64,000 nt of DNA from NCBI RefSeq assembly GCF_050971785.1, contig NZ_JBPCCU010000001.1, forward strand, positions 1,240,001 through 1,304,000, given 5' to 3'. The notes beneath the pieces are model-generated. The model searched no databases and had not been told where the DNA came from. It saw only the letters and a program-made list of their open reading frames with translations. Shown here piece after piece: positions 34,860 to 43,342 of the stretch. The position numbers and the translations under genes were made by a program. Numbering within the stretch: the stretch's first letter is position 1; every line of letters begins with the position of its first letter. Source of the DNA: Actinomadura_E scrupuli (GTDB lineage: Bacteria; Actinomycetota; Actinomycetes; Streptosporangiales; Streptosporangiaceae).

Positions 34860-36314
34860 ATGAACATAGTCATGATCCTGGAAATGGCGGCCTCGGCCGG
34901 TGACCGGGCGGTGGTGACGGCCGGCGGTCGTTCGCTGACCGCCTCCGAGCTCATGTCCCTCGCCCAGACCGCCGCCGGACGATTCCGGAAGTACCCGGCG
35001 GTTCTCTACCTGGGCGCCAACCATCTCGCCTATCCCGTCGCCCTCTTCGGAGCGGCGCTGGCAGGCGTCCCCTTCGTCCCTCTCAACTACCGGCTCGGTG
35101 AACAGCAGCTGAGCAGCCTGCAGGACCGCCACCCGGGCGCCCTCGTCCTGCGCCCCTCCGACCTCGACGCACTCCTCGAACCGGCGGACCAGCCGTCCCA
35201 GGGTCCCCTCGGCGGGGAAGGGGAGACGTCCGCCTCAGGCGAGGACCAGGACGCCGTCGCCGTGCTGCTCTACACGAGTGGCACGACCGCCGCCCCGAAG
35301 GCGGCCGTCCTGCGGCACCGGCATCTGCTCGCGTACGTGCTGAACACTCTGGAGTTCGCCTCTGCCGAGGAGGGCGACGCGGCGTTGGTGGCGGTGCCGC
35401 CGTATCACATCGCCGGGCTGGCGAACCTGCTGACCAATCTCTACACCGGGCGCCGGGTGGTGTATCTGGCGGGGTTCGAGGCGGGTGAGTGGCTGGAGAC
35501 GGTACGGCGGGAGCGGGTCACGCATGCGTTGCTGGTGCCGACGATGCTGGCGCGGATCGTCGCGCGGGTCGAGGGTGACGACGCCGCCACCCCGACGCTG
35601 CGCAGCCTGGCCTACGGCGGTGCGCGCACTCCCCGCCCCGTGCTGGAACGGGCGTTGCAGGTCTTTCCGGGAGCCGGGTTCGTCAACGCCTACGGGCTGA
35701 CCGAGACGGCGTCGTCGGTCGCGGTGCTGGGGCCAGGAGACCACCGCAAGGCGCTGGAGTCGCAGGACCCGGTGGTGCGGGCCCGGCTGGGGTCGGTGGG
35801 GCGGGCGCTGCCGGGGGTGGAATTCCAGATCCGCTCGGACGACGGCCGGCCGCTCGGCCCGGACCGGACCGGGCTGGTCTTCGTGCGGGGTGAGCAGATC
35901 TCCGGCGAGTACGGCGGGCACAGTGTCCTGGACGCCGACGGCTGGTTTCCCACCCGCGACCGGGGGCGGCTCGATGCCGAGGGGTACCTGTTCATCGAGG
36001 GCCGCGCCGACGACACCATCATCCGCGGCGGGGAGAACATCGCCCCCGCCGAGATCGAGGACGTCCTCCTCGCCCACCCCGGGGTCGTCGAGGCGGCCGT
36101 GGTAGGTCTGCCCGATCCCGAATGGGGGCAGCGTGTCGTCGCCGTCCTGGTCGGCGACGGCGACCCGGAGGAGATCCGGCGGTGGGTCAAGGACCGGCTT
36201 CGCTCCTCCAAGACCCCCGACACCATCGTGTTCCGCGCCGAGTTGCCCAAGACCGATACCGGAAAGCTGCTACGCCGCGCCCTACTGGCCGAGTTGGAGA
36301 CCTCGCATGCCTGA
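34860..36314 (+). CDS. AMP-forming acyl-CoA ligase
   Basis: Acid:CoA ligase of 484 residues. It has LYTSGTTAAPKAAVLRH, NAYGLTETASSVA, FPTRDRGRLDAEGYLFIEGRADDTIIRGGENIAPAE and the C-terminal Lys in TDTGKLLRR. The start is taken at ATG 34860, directly behind the operator; ATG 34872 is an alternative, and the in-frame ATG 34821 lies before the operator. A normal ribosome site is not seen, which fits leaderless translation. First gene of an operon with the thiolase and meaB. Confidence 0.9.
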   Translation: MNIVMILEMAASAGDRAVVTAGGRSLTASELMSLAQTAAGRFRKYPAVLYLGANHLAYPVALFGAALAGVPFVPLNYRLGEQQLSSLQDRHPGALVLRPSDLDALLEPADQPSQGPLGGEGETSASGEDQDAVAVLLYTSGTTAAPKAAVLRHRHLLAYVLNTLEFASAEEGDAALVAVPPYHIAGLANLLTNLYTGRRVVYLAGFEAGEWLETVRRERVTHALLVPTMLARIVARVEGDDAATPTLRSLAYGGARTPRPVLERALQVFPGAGFVNAYGLTETASSVAVLGPGDHRKALESQDPVVRARLGSVGRALPGVEFQIRSDDGRPLGPDRTGLVFVRGEQISGEYGGHSVLDADGWFPTRDRGRLDAEGYLFIEGRADDTIIRGGENIAPAEIEDVLLAHPGVVEAAVVGLPDPEWGQRVVAVLVGDGDPEEIRRWVKDRLRSSKTPDTIVFRAELPKTDTGKLLRRALLAELETSHA

Positions 36315-37449
36315 AGCCGTCATCGTGTCCGCGCTGCGCACCCCGATCGGCACCGCCGTGAAGGGAACCCTGCGGGATACCACCGCCTACGACCTGGCCC
36401 ACCACGTGGTCGCCGCCGCCGCGGCCGGACTCGACCCGGCCCTGATCGACCAGGTCATCCTGGGCGAGGGGCACTACGGCGGCGGGGTGCTGGCCCGGCA
36501 CGCGGCGGTGACGACCGGGTTGACCTCGGTGGCCGGGCTGGCCCACAACCAGCACTGCGCCGCCGGTCAGGCCGCCGTCCAAGGAGCCGCCGCCGGCATC
36601 CGCGCGGGTATGGACGAACTCGTCATCGCCGGCGGCGTCAACTCCGCCTCCACCTCCCCCCAGGCCCGGTTCCGGGTGGAGGGGGAGTGGGTGGATCCGT
36701 GGGTTCCGCCGACGCATCCGGATCGGCCGGACGCGCCGAACATGGACATGTCGATCACTGTGGGGTGGAACGCGGCCGTCAAGGCAGGTGTGTCGCGGGA
36801 GGAGATGGACGCGTGGGCGTTGCGTTCGCATCGCCATGCGGTCCGCGCGATCGATGAGGGGCGCTTCGACGAAGAGGTCGTGCCGATCGAGACGCCGCAT
36901 GGCACGTTCGCGGTCGACGAGCACCCGCGGCGGAACACGACGCTGGAGAAGCTGGCGTCGTTGAAACCGCTGCATCCCGAGATCGAGGGGTTCAGTATCA
37001 CCGCGGGCAACGCCTGCGGTGCCAACGACGGCGCGGCCGCCCTGGTGGTGGCCAGCGACCGGCTCGGCCTGCCCGCCCTGGCCACGGTGCGATCCTGGGC
37101 GTCGGTGGGCGTCGACCCCGCCGAGACCGGGCTGGCCCCGGTCAAGGCGATCCCCAAGGCTCTGGCCCGCGCCGGGCTGCAGGTCGCCGACGTCGACCTG
37201 TTCGAGATCAACGAGGCCTTCGCCGCGATGTGCGTGGCGACCATCGGGCTGTTGGGGCTGGACCCCGACCGGGTGAACGTCAACGGCAGCGGTTGTTCCC
37301 TCGGGCACCCCGTGGCCGCGACCGGAGCGCGCATGCTCGTCACCCTCGTCCACCAGCTACGCCGCCAGGGCGGTGGCATCGGCGTCGCCGCGATGTGCGC
37401 GGGAGGCGGCATGGGCTCGGCCACCGTCATCGAAGTCCACGCCCCATGA
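36307..37449 (+). CDS. Thiolase (acetyl-CoA acyltransferase)
   Basis: Thiolase of 380 residues. It has the nucleophilic Cys in NQHCAAGQAAVQGA, FEINEAFAAM, the catalytic His in GCSLGHPVAATGARM and the second Cys in AAMCAGGGMGSA, so it is complete and degradative or biosynthetic in type. It would release acetyl- or propionyl-CoA at the end of a beta-oxidation round. The ATG overlaps the ligase 3' end by 8 bases. The stop overlaps the ATG of a 38-residue ORF (ATGA). Confidence 0.94.
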   Translation: MPEAVIVSALRTPIGTAVKGTLRDTTAYDLAHHVVAAAAAGLDPALIDQVILGEGHYGGGVLARHAAVTTGLTSVAGLAHNQHCAAGQAAVQGAAAGIRAGMDELVIAGGVNSASTSPQARFRVEGEWVDPWVPPTHPDRPDAPNMDMSITVGWNAAVKAGVSREEMDAWALRSHRHAVRAIDEGRFDEEVVPIETPHGTFAVDEHPRRNTTLEKLASLKPLHPEIEGFSITAGNACGANDGAAALVVASDRLGLPALATVRSWASVGVDPAETGLAPVKAIPKALARAGLQVADVDLFEINEAFAAMCVATIGLLGLDPDRVNVNGSGCSLGHPVAATGARMLVTLVHQLRRQGGGIGVAAMCAGGGMGSATVIEVHAP

Positions 37450-37562
37450 CCCGACGCCGCGGCCGCCCGTACGAGGCGACCGTCCCGATCCGGCGTGGCC
37501 GCGCCGAGGCGGCCGGCGGCGTCGCACCCGATGGCTGCTTCGTCGACCCGCACGCCCGATGA
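37446..37562 (+). CDS. Small ORF (38 residues) between thiolase and meaB
   Basis: Arg-rich 38-residue ORF beginning MTRRRGRPYE. Its ATG overlaps the thiolase stop, and its TGA overlaps the meaB ATG, both as ATGA. The double coupling suggests it is translated. It could be a small protein of the mutase system or just a coupling ORF; no family is recognised. Confidence 0.5.
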   Translation: MTRRRGRPYEATVPIRRGRAEAAGGVAPDGCFVDPHAR

Positions 37563-38437
37563 ACGTCGAGGACCTGGTCGCCGCGGCGCGTAACGGATCT
37601 CTCCGGGCGGCCGGGCGGCTGCTGAGCCTGGTCGAGGGCGAGGACAGGGAGAAGGTGCTGGCGGCCCTCGACCCGGTTCCGGTCCGGGTGGTCGGCGTGA
37701 CCGGGCCGCCCGGCGCCGGCAAGTCGACGACCGTCGCGGCGCTCGTCGGCGCGTACCGGGAGCGCGGTCTGCGAGTGGCGGTGCTCGCCGTCGACCCGTC
37801 CTCGCCCTACAGCGGCGGTGCGCTGCTCGGCGACCGGATCCGGATGGCCGCGCACACGACCGATTCGGGGGTGCTCATCCGGTCGCTGGCGACCCGCGGT
37901 CATCTGGGTGGGCTCGCCGCCGCGGTCCCCGCGGCCGTGCGGCTGCTCTCCGCCCTGTCGTACGACCTGATCCTGCTGGAGACGGTGGGTGTCGGGCAGT
38001 CCGAGATCGAGATCGCCGCCGTCGCCGACCCCACGATCGTCATCCTCACCCCGGGGGCGGGCGACGCCGTCCAGGCCGCGAAGGCGGGACTGCTGGAGGT
38101 CGCCGACCTCCTGGTCGTCAACAAGGCCGACCGCGACGGCGCCGACCGGACGGTCCGCGACCTGCACACCGAGACCGGCATGCCGATCCTCACCCTTGTC
38201 GCCTCACGAGGCGATGGACTGCCCGCCCTGGTCGAGGCGATCGAGGCCCATCACCGGTCCGACACCCTCGCCCGCCGGACGGCCCGCGCCCGTGCCCAGA
38301 TCCTCTCGCTGGCGCAGACCCGCCTGCGCGCCCATCCCGACCTCGCCCGCCTCGCCGCCGACGTCGCCAACGGTCATGGCGACCCCTACACAGCGGCCGA
38401 CCTGCTCCTCCGGCCGTCCTCCGGGACCGCCGGTTGA
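37559..38437 (+). CDS. meaB: MeaB/ArgK-type GTPase, acyl-CoA mutase chaperone
   Basis: G3E-family GTPase of 292 residues. It has the Walker A GPPGAGKST, DPSSPYSGGALLGDRIRM, the switch region ETVGVGQSE and NKAD base recognition. MeaB proteins gate cobalamin loading and protect B12-dependent acyl-CoA mutases from inactivation. The partner mutase is 15 kb away (20502-22480) but both operons carry the same operator. The N terminus is short (about 30 residues before the first strand), a little less than typical MeaB. Confidence 0.93.
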   Translation: MNVEDLVAAARNGSLRAAGRLLSLVEGEDREKVLAALDPVPVRVVGVTGPPGAGKSTTVAALVGAYRERGLRVAVLAVDPSSPYSGGALLGDRIRMAAHTTDSGVLIRSLATRGHLGGLAAAVPAAVRLLSALSYDLILLETVGVGQSEIEIAAVADPTIVILTPGAGDAVQAAKAGLLEVADLLVVNKADRDGADRTVRDLHTETGMPILTLVASRGDGLPALVEAIEAHHRSDTLARRTARARAQILSLAQTRLRAHPDLARLAADVANGHGDPYTAADLLLRPSSGTAG

Positions 38438-38462
38438 CCGTTGTCCAGGTCGCGCGAGCCGG

Positions 38463-38666
38463 TCAGCGATGCTCCCGGCGCGGATCGGGGAAGGGAAACG
38501 GCTCCGGTGGCCGCCCGGGCGGGTACGGCAGGGCTCGTCCGGGTTCGGGAGTGCCGAAGAGAGCGAGGTAGGCGGTCGCGATCTCGGCGAAGAACGCACT
38601 GGCACCGAGGGCGGCGAGGGCACGAGTGACGCCGGAGGCGGCGCCCCTCGCGGCGGCAGCGGACAT
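38463..38666 (-). CDS. Small hydrophobic protein (67 residues) with its own operator
   Basis: Sixty-seven residues. An Ala-rich N-terminal half contains a hydrophobic run (ALAALGASAFFAEIATAYLA) that could be a membrane or amphipathic helix, and the C-terminal half is Pro/Arg-rich. The ATG at 38666 has GAGG in front, and a regulon operator lies 30-45 bases upstream, which is the best evidence that it is a real gene. It follows the TetR gene on the same strand. Function unknown. Confidence 0.55.
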   Translation of the reverse strand: MSAAAARGAASGVTRALAALGASAFFAEIATAYLALFGTPEPGRALPYPPGRPPEPFPFPDPRREHR

Positions 38667-38696
38667 GGCCTCAGTGTAAGGTAATTCTTCCGCTGT

Positions 38697-38711
38697 GAGA
38701 ATAGTGTTCTC
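38697..38711. promoter_or_regulatory. Regulon operator between tetR and the 67-residue gene
   Basis: GAGAATAGTGTTCTC: left half exact, right half one mismatch. It lies three bases beyond the 3' end of the TetR gene, facing the small minus-strand gene. Confidence 0.75.
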
Positions 38712-38713
38712 GA

Positions 38714-39391
38714 CTAGCTGCGGTCGAATCCCATGGCGCAGAAATCCCAGATCTCGTCCGCGGTGATGGGGTGGGCGTGCTCATCGGCGGACGCGCCGTT
38801 GGTCTGTGCGATGAACATCACAGTCTGCATCGTCAGGGCCGCCGTGCGCCGCGGCTTGGTGCCTGCGCGCAGCCGGCCGGCGGCCTCGGCCTGGGTCATC
38901 AGCTCGGTGAACAGCCGCACCAGGGGCGCATGGGCGATCTTCACCTCGGCGGGGTGCGAGACCAGCAACTGCGGAGCGAAGTCGGTGAAGAGGGGGCGCT
39001 GGACCGCGGGGTCGGGCCGGGACAGTTCGAAGAGCAGCTCGACGGCGACCTTGAGCCGGTCCAGGGGATCGGGCTGGCCCGCCGCGGCGGCGCGGATCTG
39101 GTCGGCCGCGCGGTTCAGGGCGTCCTCGAACAGGGCGAGCAGCAGCTCGTGCTTGCCGTCGAAGTGCTGGTAGAAGCTGCGCAGCGACTGGTGGGACCGA
39201 TCGACGATCTCCTGCACGGTGAAGTCCGTGCTGCCCTTCTCCGCGATGATCGCCTGGGCGGCGTCCAGGAACCGCTCCACCCTCTGCTCGGCGCGGAGTT
39301 TCGCGGCCTTGGTGGAGCGCTCGACCGCGCGCTGCTTCCACGCCGGCTCGGTGCTGGGGATGCTCACGGGCGAATCAGTCTTCTGCGCCAT
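38714..39391 (-). CDS. TetR-family regulator, candidate master of the island regulon
   Basis: TetR-type repressor of 225 residues. It has a basic N-terminal extension (KQRAVERSTKAAKLRAEQRVERFLDAAQAIIAEKG) and the DNA-binding helices TVQEIVDRSHQSLRSFYQHFDGKHELL, followed by an all-helical ligand domain. It sits in the middle of the GAGAAT-N3-ATTCTC sites, with copies at 38697 and 39485 on both sides, and is the most likely protein to bind them (inference). An acyl-CoA or CoA-ester inducer would be usual for such regulators. A separate GTAA-N4-TTAC dyad touches its start. Confidence 0.88.
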   Translation of the reverse strand: MAQKTDSPVSIPSTEPAWKQRAVERSTKAAKLRAEQRVERFLDAAQAIIAEKGSTDFTVQEIVDRSHQSLRSFYQHFDGKHELLLALFEDALNRAADQIRAAAAGQPDPLDRLKVAVELLFELSRPDPAVQRPLFTDFAPQLLVSHPAEVKIAHAPLVRLFTELMTQAEAAGRLRAGTKPRRTAALTMQTVMFIAQTNGASADEHAHPITADEIWDFCAMGFDRS

Positions 39392-39393
39392 GT

Positions 39394-39405
39394 GTAAAAC
39401 CTTAC
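39394..39405. promoter_or_regulatory. Small dyad at the tetR start
   Basis: GTAAAACCTTAC (GTAA-N4-TTAC) lies two bases upstream of the TetR start codon. A similar GTAAGGTTTTCAC is at 48322-48334 and a partial GTAAGGT at 38676-38682. It may be a promoter element or a second operator. Confidence 0.3.
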
Positions 39406-39484
39406 TGCACGGTATTGGTAGGGCACCTTTGCTCCGATCGGCCGGTGTCGACGCAGGGTAGCGAGACTCTTACTTCCCATTGAT

Positions 39485-39499
39485 GAGAATGCTATTCTC
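39485..39499. promoter_or_regulatory. Regulon operator between tetR and the dehydrogenase operon
   Basis: GAGAATGCTATTCTC, exact, extended by one base pair on each side (T...A). It lies in the 194-base divergent gap between the TetR gene and the 39586 operon, about 100 bases before the latter. Confidence 0.9.
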
Positions 39500-39536
39500 A
39501 AACCAGCACAATCGAAACACCGGCGAGGGGATTTTC

Positions 39537-39596
39537 GTGACTGGGGACTTCCAACTGACCGGCCCCGGGCTGTCAGGAGGCCGGGATGCTCTTTGA
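39537..39596 (+). CDS. Possible 19-residue leader ORF
   Basis: GTG ORF with GAGGGG six bases upstream, reading (f)MTGDFQLTGPGLSGGRDAL. It contains the ribosome site of the next gene and stops 10 bases inside it. Likely a coupling leader if translated; no family recognised. Confidence 0.3.
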   Translation: MTGDFQLTGPGLSGGRDAL

Positions 39597-40584
39597 GCTC
39601 GACGCCGACCAGCGCCTGTGGCAGGAGACCGTACGCAAGGCCGTCGCCAAGGAATGCCCGGCAACGCTGATCCGGCAGGTCGTCGACGACGGAGTGGACC
39701 CGGCTCCGCTCTGGCGGGTCTACGGCGACCTCGGCTGGACCGGTCTCACCGATCCCGCCGAGACCGTGGAGCTCGCGATCGTCCTGGAGGAACTGGGACG
39801 GGCCACCGATCCCACGCCGTACCTGGCGACGATGACCCAGTTCGTCCCTCTCGCGCCGGAGACCGCCCGGCCGGGACAGTCCGGGGCGGCAGTGCTCGGC
39901 GGAGTGACCGCGCGCCGCGACGGCGGTGGCTGGCTGTTGGACGGCACCGGGCACCACGTCCTGGACGGCGACCGCGCCGACTGGTTCGCCGTCGTCACCG
40001 GGGAGGGCGTCTTCGTCGTTCCCGCCGGCGAGGTGACCGCCGTGCGCACCCCCGTCTTCGATCCGGTGCTGCACGTCGCCGAGGTCGTGTTCTCCGGCGT
40101 GCGGGTGACCGGCCAGGACCGGAGCGCGGCCGACCCGGAGCGGGCCCGCCACGTCGCCCTCACCGGCCTGGCCCTGACCATGGTCGGCGCCTGCCGTCGT
40201 GTCCTCGACCTGGCCATCGAGCATGTGCGCACCCGGCACCAGTTCGGCGCCCCGATCGGCTCGTTCCAGGCGGTCCAGCACAAGGCGGCCGACATGTACG
40301 TGGCGATCGAACGGGCCCGCGCCCTCGCCTACTACGCGGCGCTGACGATCGCCGCCGACGACCCGCGCCGCCGCGATGCCGCCTCGATGGCCAAGGCCGC
40401 CGCGGGAGAGTGCCAGTCCCTGGTGTTCCGCAACGGCTACCAGCTGTTCGGTGCCATGGGTTACACGTGGGAGAACGACCTGCAGTTCGCGCTCAAGCGG
40501 GCCAAGGCCGGCGAGCTGCTGCTCGGTGGCGCGGCCGAGCACCGGGCCCTGATCGCCGAGGAGTACCGTGCAGCTGACCTTTGA
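39586..40584 (+). CDS. Acyl-CoA dehydrogenase, small subunit of a pair
   Basis: Dehydrogenase-like protein of 332 residues. The N-terminal domain FELDADQRLWQETVRKAVAKECP is present, the middle beta domain is shortened, and the C-terminal helices read HVRTRHQFGAPIGSFQAVQHKAADM and FRNGYQLFGAMGYTWEND. No catalytic EGT-type loop is seen. It pairs with the next gene, which it overlaps by 17 bases, as a heteromeric dehydrogenase. ATG with AGGAGG in front. Confidence 0.88.
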   Translation: MLFELDADQRLWQETVRKAVAKECPATLIRQVVDDGVDPAPLWRVYGDLGWTGLTDPAETVELAIVLEELGRATDPTPYLATMTQFVPLAPETARPGQSGAAVLGGVTARRDGGGWLLDGTGHHVLDGDRADWFAVVTGEGVFVVPAGEVTAVRTPVFDPVLHVAEVVFSGVRVTGQDRSAADPERARHVALTGLALTMVGACRRVLDLAIEHVRTRHQFGAPIGSFQAVQHKAADMYVAIERARALAYYAALTIAADDPRRRDAASMAKAAAGECQSLVFRNGYQLFGAMGYTWENDLQFALKRAKAGELLLGGAAEHRALIAEEYRAADL

Positions 40585-41743
40585 CCCCGACGTCGAGGCT
40601 TTCCGGGCCGAGTTCGTGGCGTTTCTCGCCGAGCATCTGCCCACGGAGGCCGAGGCCTCGGAGCGGTCCCGCTCCAGCGCCCATATCCCCGGCTGGGCCC
40701 GCCGCTGGCAGCGGCTCCAGTTCGACCACGGCTGGCTGCTGCCCGGCAACCCGCCGGAGTTCGGCGGCCGCAACGCCACCCTCCTGCAGCAGTACGTCCA
40801 CCTGGAGGAGCTGGCCCGGCGCCGGATCTACCACAGCTTCAACCCCCAGGGCCTCGGCATCATCGCCGCCTCGCTGCTCTCGTTCGGTTCGGAGGAGCAC
40901 AAGCGGCGCTGGGCCGTTCCGATCCTCCGCGCGGAGCTCACCGCCGCACTCGGGATGAGCGAGCCCGGCGCCGGCTCCGACCTGGCCTCGCTGCGCACCC
41001 GCGCGGTCCTGGACGGCGACCACTTCGTGGTGAACGGCCAGAAGGTCTGGACGTCCGGCGCGCACGACGCCGACGTCCTGCTCGCCTTCGTCCGTACCGA
41101 TCCCGACGCGCCCAAGCACAAGGGCATCAGCGTGCTGCTGATCCCCACGGACACGCCCGGCGTGACCCGCCGCCCGTTCGGCTCGATCGCCGCCCCCGAC
41201 GACCTGGACTTCAACGAGGTCTTCTTCGAGGACGTCCGGGTGCCCGCGGAGAACCTCGTCGGCGAGCTGCACAAGGGCTGGCGGGTGGCGACCGGCTCCC
41301 TCGGCCACGAGCGCACCATGCTGTGGCTGAGCTTCGCCGAGCGGCTGGAGGACCTGATCCGCGACTTCCGGCCGGCCGCGGCGCTGGACCGCGACTGGTA
41401 CGCCACGCTCATCATGGACGCCCAGGCCCTCCGCCTGCTGGGGTCCGCGGCCCTGGCGCGTGCCGCGCGGGGCGACCAGGACGTCGCGGCCCTGTCCGTC
41501 CTGAAGCTGCTCGGCTCGGAAGCGGTTCAGAACGCCACGGAACGAGCGCTGGAGGCGGCGGGGCCGGCCGCCCTCGCCCATCCCGCGACCACGGCGCACC
41601 CCTCCCACATGAGACTGGAGGTCTTCTCCTCCGGCTGGTTCGAACGCTACGCGCGGAGCTTCGGCGGCACCATCGCCGGCGGTACCTCCGAGATCCAGCG
41701 GACGATCATCGCCGAGCGGGTGCTCGGACTGCCCCGAAGCTGA
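40568..41743 (+). CDS. Acyl-CoA dehydrogenase, large subunit of a pair
   Basis: Dehydrogenase of 391 residues. It has ALGMSEPGAGSDLASLRTRA, NGQKVWTSGAHDADVLLAFVRTD, the VFFEDVRVPAENLVGE segment and the C-terminal FGGTIAGGTSEIQRTIIAERVLGLP. GTG start at 40568 inside the end of the small subunit gene. Together they would desaturate an acyl-CoA; the bulky-substrate (steroid or branched side chain) type is suggested by the heteromeric arrangement only. Confidence 0.92.
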   Translation: MQLTFDPDVEAFRAEFVAFLAEHLPTEAEASERSRSSAHIPGWARRWQRLQFDHGWLLPGNPPEFGGRNATLLQQYVHLEELARRRIYHSFNPQGLGIIAASLLSFGSEEHKRRWAVPILRAELTAALGMSEPGAGSDLASLRTRAVLDGDHFVVNGQKVWTSGAHDADVLLAFVRTDPDAPKHKGISVLLIPTDTPGVTRRPFGSIAAPDDLDFNEVFFEDVRVPAENLVGELHKGWRVATGSLGHERTMLWLSFAERLEDLIRDFRPAAALDRDWYATLIMDAQALRLLGSAALARAARGDQDVAALSVLKLLGSEAVQNATERALEAAGPAALAHPATTAHPSHMRLEVFSSGWFERYARSFGGTIAGGTSEIQRTIIAERVLGLPRS

Positions 41744-41753
41744 GAGGTCCCAC

Positions 41754-42536
41754 GTGAACGTTCTCTACGAGGTCGCCGACCGGATCGCGACCCTCACCCT
41801 CAACCGGCCCGAGGTCGCCAACGCGCAGAGCTCGGCACTCCTCGACGAGCTCGACGCCGCCTGGACCAGGGCCGCGGAGGACGACGACGTGGCGGTGATC
41901 GTCCTGCGCGGGGAGGGCAGGCACTTCTCCTCGGGCCACGACCTGAACGACCGCTGGCCGCCGCCGGAGGAGATCACCCTGGAGTGGATCTACCGGGCGG
42001 AGAGCCGCCGCTATCTGGAGTACACGCTGCGCTGGCGGAACGTGCCGAAGCCGTCGATCGCGGCCGTCCAGGGGCGGTGCATCGCGGGCGGTCTGATGCT
42101 GTGCTGGCCGTGCGACCTGATCGTCGCCGCCGAGGACGCCCTGTTCTCCGATCCGGTCGTCACCATGGGCATCGGGGGCGTCGAATATCACGGGCACACG
42201 TGGGAGCTCGGCGCTCGCAAGGCCAAGGAGATCCTCTTCACCGGACGCCCGCTGACCGCCGAGGAGGCCGAGCGGATCGGCATGGTCAACCGGGTGGTGC
42301 CGCGGGACCGGCTGGACGCCGAGTCGAGGGCGCTGGCCGAGCGGATCGCCGCGATGCCGCCGTTCGGGCTCCGCCAGGCCAAACGCGCGGTCAACCAGAC
42401 GCTGGACGTCCAGGGCTTCCACGCCGCGGTCCAGTCGGTCTTCGACGTGCACCAGACCGGGCACGGCAACGCCCTCAGCGTCGGCGGCTACCCGATCCTG
42501 GTGAAGCTGGACGAGATGAAGGCGAAACTGCAGTAG
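41754..42536 (+). CDS. Enoyl-CoA hydratase/isomerase family protein
   Basis: Crotonase of 260 residues. It has TLTLNRPEVANAQSS, FSSGHDLNDRW and QGRCIAGGLMLCWPCDLIVAAEDA (oxyanion-hole loops), and a long internal segment with EWIYRAESRRYLEYTLRWRNVPK, seen in the EchA-type hydratases that act on larger substrates. GTG start at 41754, 10 bases after the dehydrogenase pair. Last gene of its operon; it converges on the 42558 gene with a 21-base gap. Confidence 0.9.
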   Translation: MNVLYEVADRIATLTLNRPEVANAQSSALLDELDAAWTRAAEDDDVAVIVLRGEGRHFSSGHDLNDRWPPPEEITLEWIYRAESRRYLEYTLRWRNVPKPSIAAVQGRCIAGGLMLCWPCDLIVAAEDALFSDPVVTMGIGGVEYHGHTWELGARKAKEILFTGRPLTAEEAERIGMVNRVVPRDRLDAESRALAERIAAMPPFGLRQAKRAVNQTLDVQGFHAAVQSVFDVHQTGHGNALSVGGYPILVKLDEMKAKLQ

Positions 42537-42557
42537 GCCCGGACCGCACGGCGCCGG

Positions 42558-43340
42558 TCACAGGTGAACGAGCCGCGGGGCCGAGCGTTCCTCCCGCAGG
42601 AGCGCTCCGGCCTCGCGGGTCAGTTCGCGGGCGCTGCCCAGCAGGCCGTCCAGGACGAGGGCGCGGCGGACGTGCCGGTGCAGGCCGTGCTCGGCGGTGA
42701 AACCGATCCCCCCGAGCACCTGCTGGCAGTGGCGGGCCGTGACGAGCGCCGCCTGTCCGGCCGCCGCCTTGGCCAGCAGCGAGCCGAGGTCGTCCGTGGC
42801 GGCGACCAGGGTCGCCTCGGCGCCCTCCAGGGCGACGAGGCTCTCGGCGAGCCGGTGCCGGACGGCCTGGAACGAGGCGAGGGGCCGGCCGAACTGGACG
42901 CGGTCCAGAGCGTGCGACCGGGCGAGGGCGAGCATGGCCCGCCCGGTGCCGACCAGCCACCAGCCGAGCGCCCGGCGGCCCGCGGCGAGCGCCACCGGGT
43001 CCCCGTCCGGCACCGGGAACAACGGCAGGTCACCGTCCAGCGCGCCGCTCGTCCGGTCGGCGCGCTCCCACACGACCCACGAACCGCCCGCATAGGGCAG
43101 CGGCAGGGTGCCCCCGACGCGGCCTCCCGCGGCGTCGAGCAGGACGTCGTTGACCAGGGGGGCGTGCGCCCCGGTCTCGCCGAGAAGGCGGAAGACCAGC
43201 GGCACCGCGACGTCCGGCAGCTCCGCGAGCAGGTCGGGCCAGCCGAGCTCGACCATCGCCTGGTCGAGGACGCGGCCGGTCGCCGCCGCCATCGCCTTGC
43301 GCAGCGTCTCGGCGAGCAGGTCCCGTTCCGCGGCGTCCAT
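42558..43340 (-). CDS. Acyl-CoA dehydrogenase, small subunit of a pair
   Basis: Dehydrogenase-like protein of 260 residues, the most reduced of the three small subunits. The C-terminal helical part remains (ARSHALDRVQFGRPLASFQAVRHRLAESLVALE; CQQVLGGIGFTAEHGLHRHVRRALVLDGLLG). Two starts compete: ATG 43340 with GGGGAGAG in front, and GTG 43346 overlapping the upstream stop (GTGA). The fuller partner is the upstream gene. End of the operon that starts at the 48297 operator. Confidence 0.85.
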   Translation of the reverse strand: MDAAERDLLAETLRKAMAAATGRVLDQAMVELGWPDLLAELPDVAVPLVFRLLGETGAHAPLVNDVLLDAAGGRVGGTLPLPYAGGSWVVWERADRTSGALDGDLPLFPVPDGDPVALAAGRRALGWWLVGTGRAMLALARSHALDRVQFGRPLASFQAVRHRLAESLVALEGAEATLVAATDDLGSLLAKAAAGQAALVTARHCQQVLGGIGFTAEHGLHRHVRRALVLDGLLGSARELTREAGALLREERSAPRLVHL

Positions 43341-43342
43341 GC

